In this document: positions 44,542 through 55,944 of the stretch, piece after piece
Layout of the letters: every line of letters begins with the position of its first letter
Position numbering within the stretch: the stretch's first letter is position 1
Assembly (NCBI GenBank): GCA_037042185.1
Contig: JAXQJY010000021.1
Span: forward strand, 744,001 to 808,000
Reading direction: 5' to 3'
Source of the DNA: Sordariomycetes sp. S80-01Y
Taxonomy: Eukaryota > Ascomycota > Sordariomycetes
DNA length: 64,000 bases
Notes under the pieces: model-generated
Told to the model about the DNA's origin: nothing
What the model saw: the letters and a program-made list of their open reading frames with translations, nothing else
Databases searched by the model: none
Made by a program: the position numbers and the translations under genes

Positions 44542-46020
44542 GATGTCCCGAGGCGCGAGTCGCGAGTCACGATGTCCAGGATGGAGGGGCTGTTCCGAAG
44601 GCCTGAGACAAAGATTGAGGAATCGAAGCACAGCAAAAGCAGAGCGAGGGGCTGCGCTAGGTAAACGTCTGAGATGTTAGACTCAACGCTCTCCGCGTAA
44701 AAGCAATGCCAAGAGCAAACCGCGCGAAACGAAGGACTAGACGATGGCCGGGACAAGATGGTGAAGAAGAAAGAGTGACGGATCCAGATTAGCGAGGGGC
44801 TGGAGAAGGAGTGACAGGAGACAGGGCAATTAACGGAGACCGATCTAAGCAGACTCAAGTCCATTTCTTTGCAGACGAGACATGGCAAAACTGGGCGCAT
44901 TCTTGGTTGCCAGTCTCGTAGCGGAAGGCTATTCCAGCTTATCACACTGTGCAAAAGGGGGTGGCCGCCACCCCACCGCACCAGGTTGGCTACCTGGCAA
45001 GCCCGGGCGCCACTGTGCTTTAGTTCGAAGACAAGGGGTGGAACTGTTGGTGGATTTCGGGGAGGCTGCCACACGCCCGACGATCCGGACACACGACACA
45101 GAGGCGTTTAGGAGACATTGAGTGCTTCGCGACCAGATTTGGAGACCAAGTACACAGCATTGAATGCCACATGCCCTCAGGTCGCACGAGGAGATCTCTT
45201 GGACGATGCAACTGAATCGGGGTATGAAGAGAATCGTGCCGGACTGTCGGCCACGCAATTTGACTGCCGCATGCCGTCCCGCACTGGTACGCGTCCGCGA
45301 AGGGGCATTGGGGGTCTGTGGGTGGTGGAGACACTAACCAATAGCGCCGTTGCGACGGCATACTCCAACAGCCGCTCCTCCGCGTGGCAGATGAAGCTTA
45401 ATCTTACCAGAAGCTGCTCTGAGATCCTCAACGGTAATAAGCACACCCAAGTCGGAAGCAGAGGGCCTGCTGAACCAAAGGGAATACGCTGCGCAATCTC
45501 CATCGCGTTGGATTCGCCCATCTTCCAGCTCACGCGACTGTCTCGGTACCACCGGTGGTACTATCGATGTGGCGGATTGGCAGTGGGTGGTGTGGCTGCC
45601 GCAACGCCTCGAACAACTGATAACTCGAGGACCTGGCACCCCTGAGCGCAGGAATGCTGTTATCTGGGGTTTGCGCTGGTGATTGGGAGACCTGCGAGCC
45701 GAATCCGTAAAGCTGCTCGTAAACTGGAGCACGGCCCGATCTATCCCTCCAAGTTCGCCTGCGACGTAATCCCTCCCGCCTATTTGGTTTTCCGGGACCA
45801 GCCAACCACCACAACGCGGCCTCCTGCGAAGTGATGCGGTAACACTGTGCTGGAAGGGGCATCCCAGTCTCCAAAGTGGTCCGGGGTTGTCGGCTCGTCG
45901 CTGCCCCCGACAGCCGACACCCCGACGCGCCGCTTCCGGCTCCTGTTAGTCAGCGGCTTTCAACCGTCGATTTGCCGGTCAAAGACGTTATGGCAGGATC
46001 AGCCTAGCGCGATGCAACCA
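44542..46020. other. Divergent intergenic region (about 1.5 kb), no gene recognised
   Basis: It lies between the divergent ASST-like and MCM5 genes. ORFs up to 184 codons on either strand show no domain and overlap one another. The MCM5-proximal end carries two MCB elements, listed separately. Confidence 0.5.
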
Positions 46021-46027
46021 CTCTAAG

Positions 46028-46057
46028 ACGCGTCGCCAAATCCAATTAAAGACGCGT
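46028..46057. promoter_or_regulatory. Pair of MCB (ACGCGT) elements upstream of MCM5
   Basis: Two identical gacgcgtcg sites, cores at 46028-46033 and 46052-46057, are 24 bp apart and 123-152 bp before the MCM5 ATG. ACGCGT is the MBF-bound MluI cell-cycle box. The same element precedes POL12 in this window. Confidence 0.65.
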
Positions 46058-46179
46058 CGAAGCGCGTTGCTGAAATCTCGCGATGAGAGCCCCTCATTGC
46101 CCTTCGCACACTCGTGTCGCCTATCCCTCCTCGACAGTTGCATCACGTCAACCCTCACAAGCATATCCGGCTGCCCATC

Positions 46180-48459
46180 ATGGATTCGCGGTCAGTGTAC
46201 ACGACGCAGACCTTCGGGTCGACGTTCGACGACAGCTCCGACACCCGAATCGAGATTCAGATGCAGCTTGAGGCCTTCATCTTGGGCTTCAGAATCGACA
46301 ACAACTTCATCTACCGAGACCAGCTCAAAGACAATGCCCTCTTGCATAAGTTCTACTGCGATGTCAGCGTCACGGACCTGATAGCCTACAATGAGGATCT
46401 GGCGCATAAGCTGCTCACTGAGCCCGCAGAGATCATTCCCTTGGTGAGTCTTTGACCCAGCTGGTGCCTTCAAGTTGTCTCGGCCCAGACTAACCATGTG
46501 GCGCGCAGTTTGAACGGGCGCTGAGAAAGTGTACACATCGAATTCTCTTTCCCAACGACCCCAAGCGCGAGCTTCCTGAACACCAACTTCTCCTCCACTC
46601 CAGCGCCGACAGCGTCTCAATTCGCAACCTCGACTCCATGACCATCGCGCGCCTCGTGCGGATACCAGGTATCGTCATCGGTGCTTCAGTGATGTCTTCA
46701 AAGGCCACCGAACTACACATCGAGTGCAGAAACTGCCAGCACCAGTCGTCTATCCCCGTCCTGGGTGGGTTCACCGGTGTCACGCTCCCCCGACAATGTT
46801 CGCGCAAGCGAGCGGCGAACGACCCTACGCCAAAGTGCCCTCTAGATCCCTACTTTGTCGCACATGAGAAGTCAAAGTTTGTCGATCAGCAAATCATCAA
46901 GTTGCAGGAAGCGCCAGATGACGTGCCAGTCGGAGAGTTGCCAAGACACGTGTTAGTATCGGCAGACCGATACCTCACAAACCGAGTTGTTCCCGGCTCG
47001 AGATGTACTATGATGGGTATATTCTCCATCTACCAAAACAAGCAATCCAAGAACTCTTCAACAACCGGAGCGGTGGCAATTCGGACGCCTTATCTGCGGG
47101 CAGTGGGCATTGAGACAAGCATCGATCAGGCATCGAAGGGACACGCTGCGTACAGCGAGGAAGAGGAACAGGAGTTTTTGGAAATGAGCAGGCGACCGGA
47201 TATCTACAACGTCATGACCGACTGCATTGCGCCCTCGATTTACGGAAACCGCGATATCAAGAAGGCCATTTTGTGTCTTCTGCTGGGAGGCTCAAAGAAG
47301 ATCTTACCAGATGGTATGAAGCTTAGAGGTGACATCAACGTCCTGCTTCTCGGTGACCCTGGTACGGCAAAGTCACAACTGTTGAAGTTCGTCGAGAGGG
47401 CAGCGCCCATTGCCATCTACACCTCCGGTAAGGGCTCATCCGCGGCCGGTCTCACAGCCTCGGTCCAGCGCGATGCGTCAACAAGAGAGTTCTACCTCGA
47501 GGGTGGCGCCATGGTTTTGGCCGACGGAGGCGTGGTGTGTATCGATGAGTTCGACAAGATGAGGGACGAGGACCGGGTGGCCATTCACGAGGCTATGGAA
47601 CAGCAAACGATTTCCATCGCCAAGGCCGGTATCACAACCATCCTGAACGCGCGAACGTCAGTGCTGGCCGCGGCGAACCCCATCTTCGGTCGCTACGATG
47701 ACATGAAGACTCCTGGCGAGAACATCGATTTCCAAACGACTATTCTGTCTCGTTTTGACATGATTTTCATTGTCAAGGATGAACACAGCCGCGAGAAGGA
47801 TGAGACTATGGCGAAGCACGTCCTAGGTCTTCACTCTGGAGGCCAAGGTGCGGAGGAGGCGGTCGAGACTGAGATCTCGGTCGACAAAATGAAGCGGTAC
47901 CTGACATACTGCAAGACGTGAGTTCTCCTAAACCCAATTGCGCCGATTCACGCTAACATATCTCAGACGATGCGCCCCGCGCCTCTCACCAGAAGCTTCA
48001 GAGAAGCTCTCCTCGCACTTCGTCTCTATCCGACGGCAAGTACACGCCGCCGAGATGGAGGCCAATTCCCGTTCCTCCATCCCCATCACAGTCCGCCAAC
48101 TCGAGGCCATCGTACGCATCACGGAGTCTCTGGCCAAGCTCACCCTATCTCCAATCGCCACGGAAGCGCACGTTGACGAGGCCATCCGTCTCTTCTTATG
48201 CTCGACCATGGACGCCGTCAACCAAGGCAGTAACCAAGGCTCCCGCGAACTCAACGACGAGGTCAATCGCCTCGAGGCAGAATTGAAGAGGAGGCTGCCC
48301 ATCGGTTGGAGCACGAGTCTGGCGACGTTGAAGAGGGAGATGGTCGAGGGCAAGGGATACACGGAGCAAGGGTTAAACAGAGCGTTGATGGTGCTGCAGA
48401 GACGGGATACCATAATGTTTAGGAATCAGGGTTCGCAGGTGTACAGGAACGGTGCTTAA
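46180..48459 (+). CDS. MCM5: MCM5, replicative helicase subunit
   Basis: Exons 46180-46443, 46509-47917 and 47967-48459 (introns 65 and 49 nt, GTGAGT donors) give 721 residues, matching the usual Mcm5 length. Mcm5 is one of six subunits of the MCM2-7 helicase loaded at origins and activated in S phase. The N-terminal OB region contains a zinc-binding set starting 'ECRNCQ' and continuing with Cys in '[16 protein letters not shown]'. The AAA+ core has Walker A G-D-P-G-T-A-K-S near residue 370, Walker B I-D-E-F-D-K-M near 433, and the arginine finger S-R-F-D near 503. '[20 protein letters not shown]' is the MCM signature stretch. The C-terminal winged-helix part ends '[20 protein letters not shown]'. 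The start MDSRSVYT is supported by Mcm5-type N-termini. MCB elements suggest G1/S regulation. Confidence 0.97.
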
Positions 48460-48780
48460 TGACGGATGAGAGTACAATGTACGGTTGCAATATTTCGGCG
48501 CTGTGGATAAGGGATGAGTATGACGAAAATATTATGTTCACCATGTTCAATGCGATCTTTCCAAGAGCCATTATTGATCGAAAGCCTAAAGGAAACTAAA
48601 GAACGGCACAGCACGCTAAATTCATGCCAGGTTCCTTCTCCTTCTTCTAAAGCAAAACGTAAATACAAAGACATCGAGACGTGTGGCAACCGCCGTCTGG
48701 ACAGTTCGACATGGAGAGAAACCCGAAACGGAGTCGAAGCGGCGAAGCAAGAAGCTCAGCACAGCGGGAGTCTGTCTCCG

Positions 48781-49785
48781 TCACCCACCACCCACATTCT
48801 CAGCAATCTCTTCCAGGAAATCGAAGATCTTGTACCTCAGCCTGTGCTCCCCTTCGACCACCATCCAAGCCGTAAACACAACGACCTCCTCCGTCAGGTC
48901 GCCGCTATGCTCGCCCTCTAGGTTCACGTTCTCGTCACCATTTCCCTTGTTCCCGCTGAGCTTGTGGTCCAGGGCGTCGACCTTGGACTGCATCCCAGCC
49001 GAGTTGTGCCGCCTGATGTCGAGGGTGCTGGTTCGTGTCGCCCCGGGGAAGATGGCCAGGGTACCCACGTGCGACATGTTCTTGTTGAAGGCCGTGCCGG
49101 GCTTTTGGGATGGCGTGTATGAGACCCAGCGGTTCTTGTCGAAGGTGGCGATCAAGTCGCCTTGGGAGTCCATGAGTTTGTAGCCGTGTGACACGCCCTT
49201 CATGCGCTGCGACCAGCTCGGGAGGAAAACCCTCGTCCCTGTCCAAATGTATGTCCTACCAGCCCAGTCAAACTCCAGGCGTCTGCTGAGGAAGCCCATT
49301 CTCCTCATGGTCAAGGCCATGACGAACCCGCGCACGGGCTGTTCCTCCTCCAAAGCTTTGCCCGATTTGCCGTCACCCATCCGGAAGGCCTTCCTCCACT
49401 TCTTCTTTCTTTCGTGACTTTTTTTCTCTTTGACCCGGCGTGCATTCTCGAGGACTTCATGCACGCCATCTCCGAGCTCGATGCGGAAGGATGTCCACAT
49501 GGCCGTCCGCCTAGCCCGAGCTACCGGCAGGGAGGTGTCAATGTACTTTGGATTGTCACCCCTGTGCAAGACGGGCTTCCATGTGTCATTGTGCTTCTGG
49601 GGCACTGGGTTGCGGATGAAGTACTTCACTTCTTCTGACGCTGGGGGGGTGTAGAAGTGTTTCTTCCCAAAGGCCCCGCGGCGGTATAGGTAGAGGGTTG
49701 TTGTGTCTATCAACTCCTCAGATTGCTGCGACTGGGCCGCATGCTGGTCATTCTCGATGGCAGGGCTGGCTGTTTCCGACTGCAT
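48781..49785 (-). CDS. Hypothetical fungal protein, possibly with a Tubby/LOR-like beta-barrel
   Basis: Taken from the first ATG of the frame (49785, MQSETASPAI), 334 residues, single exon. The frame is open to 49944 but only from a TTG. After a short acidic/Gln-rich start come 'ELIDTTTLYLYRRGAFGKKH' and 'YFIRNPVPQKHNDTWKPVLH'. A Lys/Arg-rich segment (ENARRVKEKKSHERKKKWRK) follows. Then there is a strand-rich part with 'RLEFDWAGRTYIWTGTRVFL', 'GYKLMDSQGDLIATFDKNRW' and 'VGTLAIFPGATRTSTLD'. The last part recalls the alternating strand pattern of Tubby C-terminal-like/LURP-one-related proteins, which is only a guess. The C-terminus is helical (EEVVVFTAWMVVEGEHRLRY). It converges on MCM5, 321 bp away. 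Confidence 0.75.
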   Translation of the reverse strand: MQSETASPAIENDQHAAQSQQSEELIDTTTLYLYRRGAFGKKHFYTPPASEEVKYFIRNPVPQKHNDTWKPVLHRGDNPKYIDTSLPVARARRTAMWTSFRIELGDGVHEVLENARRVKEKKSHERKKKWRKAFRMGDGKSGKALEEEQPVRGFVMALTMRRMGFLSRRLEFDWAGRTYIWTGTRVFLPSWSQRMKGVSHGYKLMDSQGDLIATFDKNRWVSYTPSQKPGTAFNKNMSHVGTLAIFPGATRTSTLDIRRHNSAGMQSKVDALDHKLSGNKGNGDENVNLEGEHSGDLTEEVVVFTAWMVVEGEHRLRYKIFDFLEEIAENVGGG

Positions 49786-50766
49786 AGCTTCACTTCGTGC
49801 CCCCTGTGACTCTTCGGGATGTGGGCGTGTAGCCTTGATGTCGATGTCAGCAACGCGACGCCTTGAAAGTGCAGTTGCGCTGGATACTGACACGTTGGTG
49901 CAAGCAGTGCATGGATGATAATGCAAATGACGGTTTGAGGGCAAATATGAAGCTCATAAACTGGAAATCGTTGATATGCTTCGTCTTCCCTTCGATGTAA
50001 TACCTTCGGCTGGAAAACATACGACGAATGCGAGATGAGTAACAGCGACATCTGGCGCGGTGAGCTACACGGCGCTAACCGTTTTTGCTCATGTAGGGGA
50101 GTCACAAGCAACGGCTGAGGTTGCATTCTATGGGGTACCAGGCGTCAATCCAGCTGGTTCGTTGATTTGCTCAAGAGCTGATTCGAGCAGACGGAAGTTG
50201 AAGACGTAGACGTGTTGGTCGGATGGGGATGTCTAGATCTATGCACGTTTTCGACAACCGCCCGAAACATTACATTGCTGCGTAAAGCTCTACTGATCAT
50301 GTTTTGTATTAATGATTTAAGCAAAGCACATCCGTTCCGCTTCATATTCAGAAATTTGTTCGTTTGATTTGCCTTGCAAATAGTGCTGAGGGCGCCTCGT
50401 AAACTCCTAGTATTACACAGTCATATCTTTGTCGAGACCACGATCTGCGCACATGGAAGCGGCCCCGAGCGTCATAGTCCTTACTACGGAAACTTATGTT
50501 TTCGCAATGTCGACTTCACGTACATGAAGTCTATCGGAGGCTCGGTCTATGCCGCCGGCTCAGCGTATCCCTGGGTGTATCGCTTCGCTCTCCTGCAAGC
50601 TCAACCCTCGAGCAAGGCGAGCTCAATCGTGTGTTCTGAGGCCTGCCTGCGGATGAATATGCTTCCGGGAGCCTTTGATCGGGTATCTCGAATTCCAGGA
50701 CGAAACATCCCGCCGAGAGTGGTTTCTATCTTTGTTGTGACCACCATGCATGGACTCACTGTTTTA
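49786..50766. other. Intergenic, no gene recognised
   Basis: Nearly 1 kb between two minus-strand genes. A plus-strand ORF (50374-50952) runs into the antisense of the next gene and is judged spurious. Confidence 0.45.
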
Positions 50767-52536
50767 TCAGTACAGTGGCTCATTGGACCTGAAGATTCCC
50801 AGCCAATCGCCCCAGTCTTTCCCATCAAATTCCTTCCACTCCTCTTCCGATTTATGCAGCCAGGAGGAGATAGCGGTGGTCGCAGACCAGATCTCGCCCG
50901 ACAGCACGAGGTAGCTAAACTCGGTGGTAAAGAAGTTGGCAAGCCAGGTTAGATTGAGCCCTTGAAGCATGCTTAGCGAGAGAATACTGTCGGTTGGCAA
51001 TCCATTTTGGTAACAAAACGCGTGCGCAGCAAGACGCAGAGCCATTGCTTCGTATGGGGCAGATATCAGCCGAACACTACAGTCGGCGAACATCGCTGCA
51101 GCTGTCACAGAGGGGAGTCTGGTCAGCATGGTCGATAAATAGGTGGCGTGGGCAGCGCCTCCGGGCGATTCTCCAGCATCCGCACTCGGTCGCAGCTCTG
51201 CTGACCAAAGCCCGCTTGGGGGCTCTGGACCTATTGCCTCGGTTGCTTCAACCTCGAAGCGAAAGACGTTGGAGTTGAGAAAATCATTGTCCTCTTCGTC
51301 GCTACCGAAGTCATCTGCTCCCACCACCGATTGCGTGCTTTGCCTCCTGTTAAGCTCGGGCTGCTGTGGAGGCGGAATCTCCTCTACTTCAGGAGTCGAG
51401 GGAGGAGCCGCGCTTCCACTTTCTTCAGTACTTTGGGGCTGTGTTTCTGGCGAGGATGAAGAAGGTCGTGTTTGTGTAGGGTTATCAGCAGAATGCTGCG
51501 TTCCGATCACGGGGGACGCAATTTCAACCTCTTCAGGAGCCTCTGGGGGCTCTGGTGGCAAGTTGAGTGGGCGCCCTCTGTAGATCGGGTTTGGCAAAAT
51601 CATGAGTATTCTTGACCAAAGGTCAGCTCGCCAGCCACGCATCAGCTGCTGGATCATGGCCCAAATTAGGAACGGGGCCGCGGAAGCGCAGGCCCCTCCC
51701 AGCCAGAGCAACAGAGACTGTGGCTTGAAATCGCGAATGGGCGGAGGTTTTGATATCAAGCCACCCTCTGCGAAAGGAACAAAGAACTTGGGAGGAGGCA
51801 GTAGGTAGGCGGAGCTCGTCAGACCTAGCCTCTGAAATGCAGCATATAACTCGAGATGAATCTTGAAGTAATTCCAGGTCGCGTAAGCGCTACAGAATGT
51901 CGTTAGCGCTGGTTTTACTCATTGCGAGACCTACATACCACTGATGTATCAAGTCGTTCTCCTGTCCCATGAGCACCCTTATGTGGAATGCGGGTAGGAA
52001 CCGACGGCTGATGTAGTTCGCCAGCAGACTCGATGGAGCTCCAGCGAGAACGTCTTTCTCGACAGAGAAGCTGTGAAGCTTGGAGTGGAAAAGACTCCAG
52101 CAAGGTGTACGAGCGAATTCTTTGTATATCTGTCTCGTTAACAGGGCATTTGGACGGGTTCGGTTTAACCTACTAAGATTCTCTGCCTCAGCCCATTAAC
52201 GCCAAAAACTCCTACCATCTCAATGCACCGCTTCGAAGCCCATATTAACCTGATTCCGATGTTACTTTCGTACGCGTCATGTTGCCGGTTGCTCTCATAG
52301 TCCGCTGCGCTAGTTGGGTTCTCTGCCTCAGCAACACCGACAGCCAGCATAACCTCATTATGGGCTCTGATAATGTTGCGATTGATTCGCTTTGTCTCAG
52401 GATTCAATGGGCGCCCGCGACTGTCATATTGCTGACTCGACGACCCAAAAGTCTCATCCCCTTCGCCATCGGCCGGTTCTGCGTCATAAGGCGAGCGGCC
52501 CAAGGCCTGGGCGGTCAAAGGCCCCTGCATCCCCAT
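50767..52536 (-). CDS. Hypothetical fungal protein with hydrophobic segments
   Basis: Exons 52536-52174, 52129-51939 and 51889-50767 (introns 44 and 49 nt with GTTAACG and GCTAACG branch points) give 558 residues. The N-terminal 'MGMQGPLTAQALGRSPYDAE' leads to a helical part (RINRNIIRAHNEVMLAVGVA, IRLIWASKRCIEMVGVFG). Exon 2 adds 'FSVEKDVLAGAPSSLLANYI' and 'FHIRVLMGQENDLIHQ'. Exon 3 starts 'CAYATWNYFKIHLELYAAFQ'. A membrane-like segment (SLLLWLGGACASAAPFLIWA) follows. A long Pro/Glu/Ser-rich disordered linker comes next. The C-terminal helical domain (VTAAAMFADCSVRLISAPYE, MLQGLNLTWLANFF) may also be membrane-associated. I do not recognise the family. It shares a 227-bp divergent promoter with UTP13. 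Confidence 0.82.
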
Positions 52537-52763
52537 CGCGGCTCCTCATGAGATAAAAAAAGAGCCAGATATTCAAAGTTTTTGGTGTTGGTAGTGGTGA
52601 CAGCTTCCCAGTTCAATGAGTGAGGCGCGGGCGCGGTTGACGTCGGGCGCTTAGTCATTGGGTCCCTATCGATAAGGACCCCTGCGAAAAAGTTCATGTC
52701 TGAGGTCGAAGAAAGGTCCGAGACTGTCGCACCTCGACGTTGCCAGCAGGGAATCCGAGCAAA

Positions 52764-55493
52764 ATGGCAAACAAACAGCCGCTCAAGACGACATTCGACG
52801 CAGATCGCGTGCTGCGGCCGATTTTCACGGGTGGTTCGGTGTCAATCGACAACAAGGCTCAGATCCTTGCGACCACCATTGGTGAAAATGCGATTCTCAC
52901 TGAGCCTGCGACAGGCAAGCACCTGGGGCAGATTGAGGGGGATGGCGAGCTCATTTCGACGTTGAGTCTGACGCCATCGGGGTCGCATATCATCATATGT
53001 TCGCGATCTTTGTCCATGAAGATTTTCGCGCTCAAGCGATCGACAACCGACGACCTCATTGCCCCTACGCTCCTTCGGACAGTGAAGCCCCACGGCACCC
53101 CGGTGGTTGTCATGGCCGTCGACCGCACAGGCACTCTGCTTGCTACAGGCGGGACGGATGGGACTATCAAGGTGTGGGATATCGCCGGAGGCTATGTTAC
53201 ACATACTTTCCGCGGACCATCTGTGCTAGTATCGGCCTTGCACTTCTTTGAGATGGCGGGACGAGGAAAGGACGAATCAAGCAAGAAGGGCAACAAGAAG
53301 TCTCGTGGACGGGCTGATGAGGACAGCGAGAATCACGATAGTGAAGCTACGAGTTTTCGGCTGGTCTCTGGTAGCCAAGACGGCAAGGTCAAGGTCTGGG
53401 ATCTGAACAAGAGAAGCTGCATCACAACGCTGGACTCCCACGTTTCCGATGTGCAAGCCCTAGACTATTCGTCCGCTCAGAATGCAATCGTCTCTGCTGG
53501 CCGGGACAAGACAATTATCTGGTGGGATACGAAGTCTTGGAAGGTCCGCAAGGTTGTTCCATGTCTGGAATTGGTCGAGGCAGCAGGATTTTCGGAGAAT
53601 GGCGACCTTACTTGGTCGGCTGGCGCCAACGGTAATCTGCGAGTTTGGGATACCGAGACTGGACGGGAGTTGAGCGAGAAGCAGCCGGCGAGAAGTGAGG
53701 AGGAGGCTTTTGTTGCGGGTCTGTATCGGCCTGGCCTCCCCTTCATTCTGACAGTCAGGGTCGATCAAACCCTGGCTCTGTTCCAACTGCCGAAGAAGTA
53801 CGACGCATCAACACATACACAAGTCGAACCACTGCGAAGGATATCAGGGACCCACGACGAGATCATTGATCTAGCTTACCTACTGCAAGATCAGTCGGTC
53901 ATGGCTTTGGCAACGAATTCGGAGGATGTGCGTCTAGTGTCGGTGGACGAGGAGTCTAACACCGTCAAAGAGAATCCCTGGGCGGCCAGAAGCTCGTCAC
54001 ATTTCGGCCAGGACACAGCTTTGCTCAAGGGACACGATGATATTGTCATCACTCTCGATGTCGATTGGTCGGGCCATTGGGTAGCTACCGGAGCCAAGGA
54101 CAACACGGCGAAGGTATGGCGGGTGGACCCTGCTAACAACTCATATACCTGTTGGGCGACATTCTCTGGTCATGCCGAGTCGATAGGTGCTGTTGCGCTC
54201 CCGAAGACTGTTCCCAAAGAGTCGTCGGCAGCCCACTCTGACCCCGTCAACCACCCACCTGCGTTCCTCCTGACAGGCTCGCAAGACCAGACGATCAAGA
54301 AGTGGGAAATTCCTCGCACACCGCAGGAAAAGGGTCAGAAATCAAGCATCCGCTCCGCTTTTACCCGAAAAGCCCACGACAAAGACATCAATGCCATTGC
54401 CGTGCAAGGCTCAAGCTCTCTTTTTGCTTCAGCATCGCAAGACAAGACGGTCAAAATCTGGTCAGTGGAAGAGGGCGAGGTCACAGGCATTCTGCGAGGG
54501 CATAAGCGGGGTGTTTGGTCGGTGCAGTTCTCGCCATCAAATATGCCTGCTGTCCAAAGCGACGATGGTCCTGCTACAAGCAAGGGCCTTATGCTCACCG
54601 GGAGTGGTGACAAAACCGTCAAGCTGTGGAGTCTGGCCGACTACACCTGCATCAGGACATTTGAGGGCCACTCCAACAGCGTCCTCAAGGTTGCCTGGCT
54701 GACTATGCCGTCGAACCAGGACAAGGGCAAGAAGCCTGTGCAGTTCGCTAGTGCAGGTGGCGATGGCCTCGTCAAGGTGTGGGATGCCAACAGCGGCGAA
54801 GCGGAGTGTACGCTTGACAACCATGAAGACCGCGTGTGGGCCTTGGCTGTGCATCCCAAGACCAACACCATTGTGTCCGGCAGTGGTGACTCTACTGTCA
54901 CTTTCTGGAAGGATACGAGCTCGGAAACGCAAGCAGCTGCGTCGAAGGCTGCGCTCCAGCTTGTCGAGCAAGAACAGGAGCTCGAGAACCACATGCACGC
55001 TGGCTCGTACCGCGAAGCAATCACTCTAGCGTTACAGCTCAACCATCCTGGCCGATTGCTGAGCCTATTCACCTCGGTCACCACAAGCACACCAGAAGAA
55101 GACAGTCTGTGTGGGAAGAAAGCAGTAGACGAAGTGCTCGCAAACCTTTCGGATGAGCAGATATTCTTGCTGCTCCTGCGACTTCGCGACTGGAACACCA
55201 ATGCCCGCACGGCCCCTGTTGCCCAGCGAATTTTCTGGACGCTGGTGCGCAGCTATCCTGCGTCCAAATTCTCCAACCTGTCCGTCAAGGGGCAAAAGGG
55301 GCAGCAAAGCTTGAAAGATGTGCTACATGCCCTGCGTGTGTACACTGAGCGCCACTACAAGAGACTGGACGAATTGGTGGACGAGAGTTACCTTGTTGAG
55401 TACACACTGCAAGAGATGGACAGTTTGGCGCCGATGGATACGGACGTATTGATGCAGGAAGCTGATGAGCCAGATGCTATAATGGCAGGATAG
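52764..55493 (+). CDS. UTP13: U3 snoRNP / SSU processome protein Utp13
   Basis: Single-exon gene. The start at 52764 (MANKQPLKTTFDADRVLRPI) is preferred over the TTG at 52740. It gives 909 residues. Utp13 belongs to the UtpB subcomplex that binds nascent pre-18S rRNA in the nucleolus. The protein is two WD40 propellers. Repeats are visible as 'GTLLATGGTDGTIKVWDIAG', 'FRLVSGSQDGKVKVWDLNKR', 'NAIVSAGRDKTIIWWDTKSW', 'HWVATGAKDNTAKVWRVDPA', 'SLFASASQDKTVKIWSVEEG' and 'LMLTGSGDKTVKLWSLADYT', plus others. The C-terminal Utp13 domain (about 770-900) has 'HAGSYREAITLALQLNHPGR' and 'DEQIFLLLLRLRDWNTNART'. A basic Ser/Lys insert (SSKKGNKKSRGRADEDSENH) interrupts the first propeller. Orthologue of human TBL3. 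Confidence 0.95.
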   Translation: MANKQPLKTTFDADRVLRPIFTGGSVSIDNKAQILATTIGENAILTEPATGKHLGQIEGDGELISTLSLTPSGSHIIICSRSLSMKIFALKRSTTDDLIAPTLLRTVKPHGTPVVVMAVDRTGTLLATGGTDGTIKVWDIAGGYVTHTFRGPSVLVSALHFFEMAGRGKDESSKKGNKKSRGRADEDSENHDSEATSFRLVSGSQDGKVKVWDLNKRSCITTLDSHVSDVQALDYSSAQNAIVSAGRDKTIIWWDTKSWKVRKVVPCLELVEAAGFSENGDLTWSAGANGNLRVWDTETGRELSEKQPARSEEEAFVAGLYRPGLPFILTVRVDQTLALFQLPKKYDASTHTQVEPLRRISGTHDEIIDLAYLLQDQSVMALATNSEDVRLVSVDEESNTVKENPWAARSSSHFGQDTALLKGHDDIVITLDVDWSGHWVATGAKDNTAKVWRVDPANNSYTCWATFSGHAESIGAVALPKTVPKESSAAHSDPVNHPPAFLLTGSQDQTIKKWEIPRTPQEKGQKSSIRSAFTRKAHDKDINAIAVQGSSSLFASASQDKTVKIWSVEEGEVTGILRGHKRGVWSVQFSPSNMPAVQSDDGPATSKGLMLTGSGDKTVKLWSLADYTCIRTFEGHSNSVLKVAWLTMPSNQDKGKKPVQFASAGGDGLVKVWDANSGEAECTLDNHEDRVWALAVHPKTNTIVSGSGDSTVTFWKDTSSETQAAASKAALQLVEQEQELENHMHAGSYREAITLALQLNHPGRLLSLFTSVTTSTPEEDSLCGKKAVDEVLANLSDEQIFLLLLRLRDWNTNARTAPVAQRIFWTLVRSYPASKFSNLSVKGQKGQQSLKDVLHALRVYTERHYKRLDELVDESYLVEYTLQEMDSLAPMDTDVLMQEADEPDAIMAG

Positions 55494-55944
55494 ATGATTA
55501 ATTGAATTGAGCAATCAAATTACGGTCATGTTTTGATGTTCTGGGGCCAGGTTGTGTTGTGAAACTAGCAGAGGACATGACGAGGCTCTTCTAATTACAG
55601 CAGGGCGGTTCCAATTCTTTAAGTCGAAGAATAGCGCAGCCACATCGTGTCACAGAATGTAATAAGGAATTTCGTTTAAGATGGACCGCAGCTGCGGAAT
55701 GCGAGGATACAAAAGTCAAAAGTCAGCCTCGTGGAAGTGCGAGTGCAGGGTAGCCCGTGCGAACCATATAGTACGCCCCACCATGACGAAGGCCGGGAAC
55801 GTTTTCTTCTACAGCTCGCATCGCGACCCGCGACTCGCAGACAGTCTCCCAAGCTCACGCGCAATCCTTGCTAAAGCTTGCGCCCCTCTCTAACGACCTC
55901 TTCGCATCCCACCACACACCTCGCGTCCAAGAAAGAGATCCAAC
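55494..55944. promoter_or_regulatory. Intergenic UTP13 to SAD1
   Basis: About 450 bp containing the UTP13 3' end and SAD1 promoter. The CT-rich last 60 bp look like leader. No ORF is supported. Confidence 0.4.

Noticed and set aside
45118-45645. 175-codon ORF upstream of MCM5
   Set aside because: Overlaps equally long minus-strand ORFs and has no motif; sits in a divergent promoter region.
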